Positions 1 to 6,596 of a stretch of DNA of 64,000 nucleotides are shown here, in pieces. This stretch comes from Vagococcus silagei. GTDB taxonomy: Bacteria > Bacillota > Bacilli > Lactobacillales > Vagococcaceae. The stretch spans positions 161,025 through 225,024 of the forward strand of contig NZ_SDGV01000001.1 in NCBI RefSeq assembly GCF_004795745.1, given 5' to 3'. Below the pieces are notes generated by a model. The model had not been told where the DNA came from, ran no database searches, and saw nothing but the letters and a program-made list of their open reading frames with translations. Within the stretch, counting starts at the first letter, position 1. The number at the start of each line of letters is the position of its first letter. The translations under genes were made by a program, and so were the position numbers.

Positions 1-415
1 CGCCTTTATGTTTTTCAGTAAAGTATGGTCCTTCAAAGAATATCCCTTGAATTTTAGCACCTTCTACTTGATCTTTAACCGAAGCTACCGTATGCGCCAC
101 TTTACCAAGAAGTTCAGATGAAGCTGTTAAAGTTGTTGGTAAGAATGAAGTCACACCACAACTTAATAATCCTTTCGACATCTCTTTGATACCCTCTGCA
201 TCATTATCCATGACGTCATGACTCTTAAAGCCATGAATGTGCGTATCGACTAGACCAGGTCCAATCCATTTGTCGCCTAAATCAATTACTTTAGCATCAG
301 ATGATACTTCTTTAACACAGTCACCAAAAATGCCATCGATAATTTCGATATATGCATCGGTTTCTACTGTTTCTTCTAAAAATATTTTATTCGCTTTTAC
401 AAAAAATCTGTTCAC
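1..415 (-). CDS. nagA: N-acetylglucosamine/galactosamine-6-phosphate deacetylase, 3' part outside window
   Basis: Amidohydrolase that removes the acetyl group from an N-acetyl amino-sugar 6-phosphate in the cytoplasm. Only the N-terminal 138 or so residues lie in the window. They show the short beta-sandwich start and the metal-binding HxH motif (DTHIHG) near residue 62, followed by the family-typical GVTSFLPTT and IFFEGPY. The start is a GTG at 415, chosen because an AAGGGGATG ribosome binding site lies 6 bases upstream and the reading frame gives the conserved N-terminus. It follows agaS by 15 bases and is the last visible gene of the gntR-agaS-nagA unit. Because its partners are AgaS and a mannose-family PTS, the substrate may be GalNAc-6-P (AgaA role) rather than GlcNAc-6-P; sequence alone cannot decide this. 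Confidence 0.9.
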   Translation of the reverse strand, partial: MNRFFVKANKIFLEETVETDAYIEIIDGIFGDCVKEVSSDAKVIDLGDKWIGPGLVDTHIHGFKSHDVMDNDAEGIKEMSKGLLSCGVTSFLPTTLTASSELLGKVAHTVASVKDQVEGAKIQGIFFEGPYFTEKHKG

Positions 416-430
416 TTAGAACATCCCCTT

Positions 431-1588
431 TTATAATGAATGAATGGTTACGCCTTTAACAACACGGTTTACTGTTCCGGTTGGAGACGGTGTATCTGGT
501 TTGTTGCCAACTTTAATTGAAGCTAATAATGAAACAACTTGAGCGACCATTACAAATGGTAAAGCTAAGAAACCATCTGTTAGCTCTGTATCATCCTTAA
601 GAACGATTGTTTCACCTGTATATGTAGAATCGTTTTGAGCAATCGCAACTGTTTTTGCTGCAATATCATTGCCTTTAATTTCTTCTAAAATATCAACATC
701 ATATTGTTGTGTATAAGCATCATTACTAATAAATCCGAAAACTAATGTTTCTTCATCAACAAATGATTTTGGTCCATGACGGAAGCCTAATGATGAATCA
801 AAAGCAGTTGTAATGCGACCTGCTGTTAATTCTAATAATTTAAGTTGTGCCTCACGAGTTAAACCACTTAAGCTACCTGAGCCTAAGTATACAACACGAT
901 CAAATTTTTGATCGACAAGACTTTGAATCAATTCTTCTTGTGCTAAAGCTTGTGTTCCCATAGAAACCATTGCATTCACAATCTCATCATGATTCTTATG
1001 CTCTTTATCAAATGTTAATAATGCCGATAAAGTCATACATGAGAAACTTCCTGTCATCGCAAATCCTTTATCATTTGATAATTCAGGCATTAATAATACG
1101 AATGAATCATTATCGTCTTTAGCATTTTGCGCTAATTTTCCTTCAGGTGCACAAGTAATCACAAGATGTTTGATGTCTTTGACTAATTGATTCGCAAGAT
1201 CAATTGTTGCGACACTTTCAGGTGAATTTCCACTACGCGCAAATGACACTAAAAGTGTTGGTTCTGCTGGTTTAAAATAAGAATAGGGTGCTGACACAAT
1301 ATCAGTTGTCGGAATAGCTTCAAAAATGAAGTTTTCATTGTCACCAAAACGTGTTAAGTGAGGACGAACAACGTCACCAACATAAGCACTTGTACCAGCT
1401 CCAGTAAAAATAACGCGAATTTTTTGACCCGCTTCTTTTTTAAATGTTTCGATGAAGTTTTCGATACCCGCTTCATTTTCTTTAAAAATAGCTAAAGCTT
1501 CTTGCCAAAGTTTTGGTTGTTGACTAATTTCTTGTGTTGTAATTGTTGCACCAATTTTATCCAATTCTGTTGTATTCCAATCTAACAT
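431..1588 (-). CDS. agaS: AgaS-type SIS-domain aminosugar-6-phosphate deaminase/isomerase
   Basis: 385 residues, the usual length of the AgaS family. Two sugar-isomerase (SIS) domains are visible: the first around residues 45-200 with FTGAGTSAYVGD and SFARSGNSPES, the second around 215-365 with YLGSGSLSGLTREAQLK and RHGPKSF. AgaS converts galactosamine-6-phosphate to tagatose-6-phosphate plus ammonia in the GalNAc pathway. The start ATG has a strong AGGAGGAGA site. The gene lies 18 bases after gntR and 15 bases before the deacetylase, which fits a deacetylate-then-deaminate route for the sugar imported by the PTS at 2.5-5.6 kb. A relative acting on glucosamine or on fructosamine-type substrates is a less likely alternative. 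Confidence 0.85.
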   Translation of the reverse strand: MLDWNTTELDKIGATITTQEISQQPKLWQEALAIFKENEAGIENFIETFKKEAGQKIRVIFTGAGTSAYVGDVVRPHLTRFGDNENFIFEAIPTTDIVSAPYSYFKPAEPTLLVSFARSGNSPESVATIDLANQLVKDIKHLVITCAPEGKLAQNAKDDNDSFVLLMPELSNDKGFAMTGSFSCMTLSALLTFDKEHKNHDEIVNAMVSMGTQALAQEELIQSLVDQKFDRVVYLGSGSLSGLTREAQLKLLELTAGRITTAFDSSLGFRHGPKSFVDEETLVFGFISNDAYTQQYDVDILEEIKGNDIAAKTVAIAQNDSTYTGETIVLKDDTELTDGFLALPFVMVAQVVSLLASIKVGNKPDTPSPTGTVNRVVKGVTIHSL

Positions 1589-1606
1589 TAAGATTCTCCT
1601 CCTGAT

Positions 1607-2332
1607 TTAAGTTATTCGATTGTGTGATATTCGATATCTAAATTGGTCAGCACGCGCCACACTTAGCGTGTACTCAACCACTTCATTACTTGTATTATAA
1701 GTTTGACGAATCATATTAAGTGATGGTGAACCTTCTGGGATGTCCAACCATTCAGCATCTTTTCGATTGACTAAACTTGCATAAAATTCCTCTTCCGCAT
1801 AACGAATGACCTGTTGATAGTCATTTAAGAAAACATCATAAAGTGATTTTCCTTCTAAGCGTTCAATTGTTAAATTATCAAATTTATCTTTTGGTAGATA
1901 ACTTCGTTCAAGCATCATTGGTTTGCCATCTGCTAGACGAAGACGTTTAATTTTGATAATCTTAACACCTCGAAAGACACCAAGATGTTCAGCGAAATAT
2001 TGATTCGCTTCAACTTCTTCAAAGGAAATAATTTTAGTTTCAGGGGTTCGACCTAAAGTCTTCATTTGTTCAGTAAAACTATATGTTCCAGATAGGTTCA
2101 TGACATTATCTGAAATACTTGAAACAAACGTGCCCTTCCCATGACGTTTATAAATATAGCCTAAATGTTCTAATTCTTGTAGCGCTAGACGAACCGTGGT
2201 TCGACTGACACCATATATTTCTGATAAATCGCGTTCAGAAGGTAACAAATCATGCGGCTTCATCTCTGTCTTGATTGTTTCACGTAAAGTGTCGACTAAT
2301 TTTCCGTACAGAGACTGCTTCTTTTCTTCCAT
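1607..2332 (-). CDS. GntR/HutC-family transcriptional regulator of the amino-sugar operons
   Basis: About 241 residues. An N-terminal winged helix-turn-helix (ERDLSEIYGVSRTTVRLALQEL, seen in two parts) is followed by a UTRA ligand-binding domain (YSFTEQMKTLGRTPETK to the end), the HutC subfamily layout also seen in NagR and AgaR2. The frame is open upstream to 2368, but I place the start at the ATG at 2332 because GAGGAGGTG sits 6 bases before it, and the longer version would run into the operator. Its own promoter (2377-2405) carries an operator-like palindrome that also occurs at the PTS promoter, so autoregulation plus control of the PTS operon is likely. The effector is probably a phosphorylated amino sugar (inference). 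Confidence 0.88.
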   Translation of the reverse strand: MEEKKQSLYGKLVDTLRETIKTEMKPHDLLPSERDLSEIYGVSRTTVRLALQELEHLGYIYKRHGKGTFVSSISDNVMNLSGTYSFTEQMKTLGRTPETKIISFEEVEANQYFAEHLGVFRGVKIIKIKRLRLADGKPMMLERSYLPKDKFDNLTIERLEGKSLYDVFLNDYQQVIRYAEEEFYASLVNRKDAEWLDIPEGSPSLNMIRQTYNTSNEVVEYTLSVARADQFRYRISHNRIT

Positions 2333-2348
2333 TACACACCTCCTCTTG

Positions 2349-2372
2349 TAGTTACCAACTGGTATCAACCAC
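2349..2372 (-). promoter_or_regulatory. Putative GntR operator upstream of gntR
   Basis: Read on the minus strand the site has GTGGTT, then ACCAG-TTGGT, an inverted repeat ACCA..TGGT. It lies directly downstream of the -10 box at 2377-2382 and 17 bases before the gntR start codon. It matches the 24-base site at 5651-5674 at most positions, with the same spacing between GTGGTT and the palindrome. Confidence 0.7.
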
Positions 2373-2376
2373 TTAT

Positions 2377-2405
2377 ATTATGCTTGAATTTTTAAAGAAT
2401 GTCAA
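2377..2405 (-). promoter_or_regulatory. Sigma-A promoter of gntR-agaS-nagA
   Basis: TTGACA (2400-2405) and CATAAT (2377-2382) are separated by exactly 17 bases on the minus strand. The promoter lies between the PTS-operon terminator and gntR, so the regulator and the two enzymes form a second transcription unit. Confidence 0.75.
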
Positions 2406-2468
2406 GGTGATTTTGATAGCTAATTGTTGAGGCTCAGCTAGTAAAATCCCAAATCATCACTATAAATG

Positions 2469-2506
2469 AAAAGAGTCTGTGATATTCCACTATCACAGAC
2501 TCTTTT
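2469..2506 (-). terminator. Rho-independent terminator after the PTS operon
   Basis: Perfect 16-bp inverted repeat (AAAAGAGTCTGTGATA and its complement) with a 6-base loop. It lies 64 bases after the EIID stop and upstream of the gntR promoter. The arms begin and end in A/T runs, so it could also stop transcripts from the other direction. Confidence 0.85.
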
Positions 2507-2569
2507 ATTAACTTCACCATCAGGTTAATAAGTATAAGAGATACCTATGACCTTAAAATTACGCTCAAA

Positions 2570-3598
2570 TTATACTGGCCAAATATTAATCCAAATACCA
2601 AATCCAGATCCAATTAAACCAATAATTAAGACTAGACCAATACATTTGATTGGTGTCCAACCTTTTTTAGCCAATAAGAAGTATAGTAACATTGAAATTG
2701 CCAATGGCAACATTTGTGGTAAGATACCATCTAAAATCTTTTGCAAATCAATTTCAACGGGTTTTTCTTCGTTTTTATTGAAAACGACTTCGTACTGACC
2801 ATTTTCTAATTTTGTAACACTTGCATTTTCTTGGAATTCTTCTGTTAATTTACCGTCTTCATCTTTCGTATAAAGCATATCATCATATTTAGATACCGCT
2901 TTTTCAGATGGAACGACCGTTGTAATTTGACGAACTTCATTCGTTGTACCATTTGGAATAACTACATTTATTTTTGTAGCGCCATAAACAGAGATTAACG
3001 AACCCACGATAAAGATACCTAAGATACTCGCAGCACGTGTAAACTCTTTTGCATTTTCAGTTAAAATCGTAATGGCATTAGTCCCTAATTTATAAGACCA
3101 ATTCATTAAGAAAAAACGAAGCGCGAATTGAGCCGCGTTAAAAATAAGCAAGAAGATAAATGGCGCGGCTATATTCCCATTAATCGCCATGTTGGCGGTA
3201 ATACCCGCGGTAATTGGTACCAATGTAAACCAGAACAACGCATCACCAATACCACCCAAAGGCCCCATTGCAGCAACACGCACGGCACGGATTGTCGGAA
3301 TATCAGCTTTATTTTGTTCCATTGATAGAACAATACCCATTACAAAGTTCACCAAGAATGGGTGAGTATTAAAGAACTCTAAGTTATGACTCATTGACGC
3401 GGCTAAATCATCTTGATTTGTGTGAATTTTTTTAAGTCCAGGTAAAATCGAGTATAACCATCCACCAGCTTGCATTCTTTCATAGTTAAATGACGCTTGT
3501 AAGAATAGCGAACGCCAGACCATTTGATTTAACGTTTTTTTATCAAGAGGCTCTGCCGGTGTTAAATCTTGATACGTATCAGGAATATTATATGCCAT
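2570..3598 (-). CDS. PTS mannose/GalNAc-family permease, EIID component
   Basis: About 342 residues. The N-terminal part (LNQMVWRSLFLQASFNYERMQAGGW, in pieces) and PLGGIGDALFWFTLVPI are EIID signatures; several C-terminal membrane segments follow. EIID forms the membrane channel with EIIC. The frame is open from 3619, but the ATG at 3598 follows GGAGGAGAAGAAG directly, so it is preferred; it overlaps the end of the EIIC gene by 11 bases. Typical EIID proteins have about 270-285 residues. The excess is a hydrophilic insert at about residues 200-275, rich in Lys, Glu and Thr, between two membrane regions. Comparable insertions are known in the AgaD-type branch, as far as I recall. Confidence 0.88.
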   Translation of the reverse strand: MAYNIPDTYQDLTPAEPLDKKTLNQMVWRSLFLQASFNYERMQAGGWLYSILPGLKKIHTNQDDLAASMSHNLEFFNTHPFLVNFVMGIVLSMEQNKADIPTIRAVRVAAMGPLGGIGDALFWFTLVPITAGITANMAINGNIAAPFIFLLIFNAAQFALRFFLMNWSYKLGTNAITILTENAKEFTRAASILGIFIVGSLISVYGATKINVVIPNGTTNEVRQITTVVPSEKAVSKYDDMLYTKDEDGKLTEEFQENASVTKLENGQYEVVFNKNEEKPVEIDLQKILDGILPQMLPLAISMLLYFLLAKKGWTPIKCIGLVLIIGLIGSGFGIWINIWPV

Positions 3599-4400
3599 CT
3601 TCTTCTCCTCCTCCATCATTTAAGCTACCTTCAGCTGCAGCACGTTTGAATTTTGTTTGAATTTGGAAATCCCAGTAAGCAATGGCAAAACCAATGAATG
3701 CTAAAATAATTAATGCTGGTCCTGCTAAACTTTCTGAAGCCATAACAATTGTTGCCATACCAAAACCTGCAAATAAGAATCCCCAAAGGTCTTTAGACAA
3801 CATAACTTTCATAAGGATTGCAAACCCAACGTAACGCATCATTCCACCAGCTGCACTAAGTCCAGACATTAACCAGCCAGGAATTGCATCTACAACTGTT
3901 TGACCAAATGTGGCACCACCAATAAAGAAAAGTGTCACGATTAAACCAAAGATTGTACCTAAACCAATCATCGCAATATAGTTCAAACGATCGATTCCTT
4001 TGGTATTTGCTTCATGTGCATAGTTATCAGCAACAGACATTGCTGGCGACATTAAAGTAAAAATCAAAGTTACACCATATTGTCCTAATAATGAGAACGG
4101 AATTGCAGTTGCTACAGCGACAGTTGGTTCTAGTTTTAATGTTACCGCTAGAACAGCTGCCATAATACCACCAATTACAGCGTTAGGTGGTTGCGCTCCA
4201 CCAACTGGCATGTTACCAATTGTCATTAATTGATAAGTACCACCAACAACTAACCCAGTTTGTACATCTCCTAAAATCAAACCAACTAATAAACCGGTTA
4301 CAATTGGTTGATAAAGAGATTCTAAGAAACTGAATTGGTCAATTGCGACGATAAAAGTCATAATAAAGATTAATAAGATCTGAATAATTGAATAATCCAC
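3588..4400 (-). CDS. PTS mannose/GalNAc-family permease, EIIC component
   Basis: 270 residues, almost wholly hydrophobic, with the EIIC-type pattern QPIVTGLLVGLILGDVQTGL, seen in the first 55 residues, and GGAQPPNAVIGG, a conserved loop of the mannose-sorbose EIIC family. It is the substrate-translocating membrane subunit and pairs with EIID. The start is a GTG preceded by AAGGAGTGAAAC. It lies 17 bases downstream of EIIB, and its end overlaps EIID, which suggests translational coupling of the two membrane subunits. Confidence 0.9.
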   Translation of the reverse strand: MDYSIIQILLIFIMTFIVAIDQFSFLESLYQPIVTGLLVGLILGDVQTGLVVGGTYQLMTIGNMPVGGAQPPNAVIGGIMAAVLAVTLKLEPTVAVATAIPFSLLGQYGVTLIFTLMSPAMSVADNYAHEANTKGIDRLNYIAMIGLGTIFGLIVTLFFIGGATFGQTVVDAIPGWLMSGLSAAGGMMRYVGFAILMKVMLSKDLWGFLFAGFGMATIVMASESLAGPALIILAFIGFAIAYWDFQIQTKFKRAAAEGSLNDGGGEEDGI

Positions 4401-4417
4401 TATGTTTCACTCCTTCT

Positions 4418-4897
4418 TTATTTGTAAAGTTTTGAAATATCTTCCACTGCAGTTGACGGTACACGTTGAATTTCCAGTTTTACGCCAAGTTCTTCAAGAC
4501 GTTTAAATGCTGCCACGTCTTTGTCATCTACCGCAACAGTTGTTGCCACTTGACGTTTACCTTCAGCCATATGCATATTACCAATGTTGACTTTCTTTAT
4601 ATCAGTAACTCCCCCTTCTACTAATTTTAATGCATCTTCTGGTGAATCAACAACGATAAATATTTTTTGGCGGTCAGCCGCTTTGTGGATAATTTCAATT
4701 GTTTTTTGGATACTGAAGTAACGTGTTGCTACCCCAGTTGGCGCCGCCATGTCCATTAAGCCTTGTCTCACTTTGTCTTCTGAAACGCGGTCATTGGCCA
4801 CTAAAATTAAGTTCGCACCGATTGTGCCACACCATTGTGTTGCTACTTGTCCATGAATTAGACGGTTATCAATTCTTGTTAATAAAATATTTGCCAT
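4418..4897 (-). CDS. PTS mannose/GalNAc-family EIIB component
   Basis: 159 residues, normal for a free-standing EIIB of the mannose family. The phosphorylation-site segment RIDNRLIHGQV near the N-terminus carries the active His (about residue 15). EIIB receives phosphate from EIIA and passes it to the sugar during transport. MAAPTGVATRYFS and the remainder fit the EIIB fold. It lies 15 bases downstream of the yajC-like gene and 17 bases upstream of EIIC. Confidence 0.9.
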   Translation of the reverse strand: MANILLTRIDNRLIHGQVATQWCGTIGANLILVANDRVSEDKVRQGLMDMAAPTGVATRYFSIQKTIEIIHKAADRQKIFIVVDSPEDALKLVEGGVTDIKKVNIGNMHMAEGKRQVATTVAVDDKDVAAFKRLEELGVKLEIQRVPSTAVEDISKLYK

Positions 4898-4912
4898 TTT
4901 CCTATCCCCTAA

Positions 4913-5191
4913 CTAATCTTTAATTATTTTTGAAATTGAGTATCGCGAAACTTCCATCAGTTGACCCGATTTCAGTCTTAAATCAATGATTTCATCACTA
5001 ATTTTAGCTACCTCTCCATAAATACCATTTAGAACTAAAACGCGATCACCGACTTTTAAATTTTGATGTAAATCTTTAAAGTGGGCTTTTTGTGCTTTCA
5101 AATTTTTCATGTTCACTAAATAAAAAATACCAAGTGTCACGATAATAATAATAATAATTGCTATGGACGTATAAAGTATGTTCTGCCACAT
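4913..5191 (-). CDS. YajC-family small membrane protein within the PTS operon
   Basis: About 92 residues. One N-terminal transmembrane segment with a run of isoleucines is followed by a charged region with LKVGDRVLVLNGIYGEV, matching the YajC signature (GD.V.T.GGI.G.V). YajC in E. coli is the accessory subunit of the SecDF translocase, but YajC-like genes also occur inside hyaluronate/GalNAc-type PTS operons of streptococci. The frame is open from 5212; I prefer the ATG at 5191, which directly follows the EIIA stop and has GTGGATGG 8 bases upstream, but 5203 is possible. Its role here is unknown. It may help insert or stabilise EIIC/EIID (inference). Confidence 0.75.
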   Translation of the reverse strand: MWQNILYTSIAIIIIIIVTLGIFYLVNMKNLKAQKAHFKDLHQNLKVGDRVLVLNGIYGEVAKISDEIIDLRLKSGQLMEVSRYSISKIIKD

Positions 5192-5192
5192 A

Positions 5193-5624
5193 TTAAATGC
5201 CATCCACTTCATCGACTTCTTCAGCCGCTTTTAATTCGCCAACAACCATACCAGTTTTAGCGCTTTCAATAATTTGAGTTAAAATTTCAGCTGGGGTAGT
5301 TCCCATCAAGTTTTGACCCATAAATTCTAAAAGCATTGGTAAATTTGTACCGGCAATTACAGAAATGTTTGGATTGTCGCCTTTTAACAACATTGCCTGA
5401 TTGAAAGGTGTTCCCCCAAGTAAGTCTGTAAAAATAAAGAGAGTATCTGAATCCTCAGTCAATTTAGTTTTTAGATTTGCCATATTATCCACGTAAGTTT
5501 CTAGAGGATCTTCCTCTCTGAATGGCAACGCTACCATATTTGCTTGTGGACCAGCTATCATTTCTAAAGCATGAGTTAACCCTACTGAAAACTCTCCATG
5601 CCCCGTTACGATACAATTAATCAT
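5193..5624 (-). CDS. PTS mannose/GalNAc-family EIIA component
   Basis: 143 residues. The N-terminal segment TGHGEFSVGLTHAL holds the phosphorylated His (about residue 9), and FTDLLGGTPFNQA is the second conserved motif of the mannose-family EIIA. EIIA accepts phosphate from HPr in the cytoplasm and passes it to EIIB. It is the first gene of the PTS transcription unit, with an operator and promoter at 5651-5707, and its stop codon nearly touches the YajC-like gene. Confidence 0.92.
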   Translation of the reverse strand: MINCIVTGHGEFSVGLTHALEMIAGPQANMVALPFREEDPLETYVDNMANLKTKLTEDSDTLFIFTDLLGGTPFNQAMLLKGDNPNISVIAGTNLPMLLEFMGQNLMGTTPAEILTQIIESAKTGMVVGELKAAEEVDEVDGI

Positions 5625-5650
5625 CGTATCTCTCCTTTCAATTTAAGTTA

Positions 5651-5674
5651 TCATAACCATCTGGTTGTAACCAC
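5651..5674 (-). promoter_or_regulatory. Putative GntR operator at the PTS promoter
   Basis: On the minus strand GTGGTT is followed by ACCAG-ATGGT, an ACCA..TGGT palindrome. It is located just downstream of the -10 box, where a bound repressor would block transcription. It is the partner of the site at 2349-2372. Confidence 0.7.
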
Positions 5675-5678
5675 TTTC

Positions 5679-5707
5679 AATATAACGCGTTTTAAATAAA
5701 ATGTCAA
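5679..5707 (-). promoter_or_regulatory. Sigma-A promoter of the PTS operon
   Basis: A consensus TTGACA (5702-5707) and TATATT (5679-5684) are spaced by 17 bases on the minus strand. This is a strong promoter, which fits control by a repressor. Confidence 0.82.
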
Positions 5708-5789
5708 CATAATTTCAAGTAGAGTCTTAGAATTATCATAGCATAGACTTGGAATTATTAGTTTGTGAATTATGTATTTTATCTTTTTT

Positions 5790-5804
5790 AGCAAGCGTTT
5801 CCAA
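5790..5804 (-). promoter_or_regulatory. Putative cre (CcpA) site
   Basis: On the minus strand TTGGAAACGCTTGCT fits the relaxed cre consensus WTGNAANCGNWNNCW at every fixed position. It lies about 85 bases upstream of the -35 box of the PTS promoter. This would make the operon subject to carbon catabolite control, either activation or roadblock-free looping; its distance from the promoter lowers confidence. Confidence 0.5.
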
Positions 5805-5948
5805 AAGCTATTACAGTAATGACGGGCTTAAACTGAGTTTTAGTATTTTTAACATTTTTTGTTTTTTTAAAGGTAATAAATACCGTATTCATTTGTTTTA
5901 GTTTTTATACTTTTAATGAAAAAATGGTCATTCGTTTTATTTTTTTAC

Positions 5949-5996
5949 AAAAAAAGGCCCTCGCTCGTTAATTAAAACCAAGCAAAGGCCTTTTTT
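5949..5996 (-). terminator. Terminator after tRNA-Leu
   Basis: The arms AAAAAAGGCC and GGCCTTTTTTT enclose a loop of about 28 bases that itself has short pairing. It is placed 16 bases after the tRNA 3' end. The U-tract is on the minus strand. Confidence 0.65.
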
Positions 5997-6011
5997 ACAA
6001 AATTCAATTGA

Positions 6012-6097
6012 TGCATCGAAAGGGAGTCGAACCCTCACGCCCGTAATTGGGCACAAGATCCTTAGTCTTGCATGTCTGCCAATTCCATCATCGATGC
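6012..6097 (-). tRNA. tRNA-Leu (anticodon AAG)
   Basis: 86 bases without an encoded CCA. The acceptor arms GCATCGA and TCGATGC pair fully. The anticodon stem CAAGA/TCTTG encloses the loop CTAAGGA, giving anticodon AAG. A long variable arm (GCCC..GGGC) marks it as a class II tRNA, and the T-loop TTCGACT is normal. It reads CUU and related leucine codons. Confidence 0.93.
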
Positions 6098-6126
6098 TAA
6101 AAAGAATCTTCTTAAAATATAATGGT

Positions 6127-6579
6127 TTATTTCGTATTTGTCAACTCTTCTAAGCGTCCCCCACACTGACAACGATAGCGGTTCGTGTTCATTCGTCTTC
6201 TTCGTGGATACTTTTTTTGACAAGTGGTACATTGATATAATTTACTATACATTTCAGTAGGTGTTTGCATGGCTTTAACATAACGGCTACCTCCCGTTTC
6301 TTGCAACAACTTTTTAAAATCTACGTCTTGATGACGGTAGCCTTTACCTTCCAAATGTAAATGATAATGGCATAATTCATGTTTAATAACACCAACAAGC
6401 TCAGTCATTCCATGCTTTTCGAGAACTAGTGGATTAAAATCTAAATGGTGGTCGCTTAAATGATAGCGACCACCAGTTGTTTTTAATCGTTTATTGAAAA
6501 TGGCAGTGTGTCGAAACTCGCGTTTAAAGACATCTCTAGATATCTGTTCCACTAAAGTTTGTAACTCTTCTTGACTCAT
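6127..6579 (-). CDS. SprT-like zinc metalloprotease-family protein
   Basis: 150 residues, the usual size of the bacterial SprT-like family. The zinc-binding HELCHYH motif begins at residue 67, and a C-terminal zinc ribbon (CTTCQKKY near 118 and CQCGG near 138) follows. This is the same layout as B. subtilis YdcK. Its function in bacteria is not established; eukaryotic SPRTN relatives degrade DNA-protein crosslinks. It starts 17 bases after tex, so it is probably co-transcribed with tex and the coiled-coil gene. Confidence 0.85.
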   Translation of the reverse strand: MSQEELQTLVEQISRDVFKREFRHTAIFNKRLKTTGGRYHLSDHHLDFNPLVLEKHGMTELVGVIKHELCHYHLHLEGKGYRHQDVDFKKLLQETGGSRYVKAMQTPTEMYSKLYQCTTCQKKYPRRRRMNTNRYRCQCGGRLEELTNTK

Positions 6580-6596
6580 ATCACCATTCTCCTATT

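Noticed and set aside
5760..5950. A small RNA in the gap between the PTS promoter and the tRNA terminator
   Set aside because: Only a cre-like site is convincing. No terminator-promoter pair for a separate transcript is seen.
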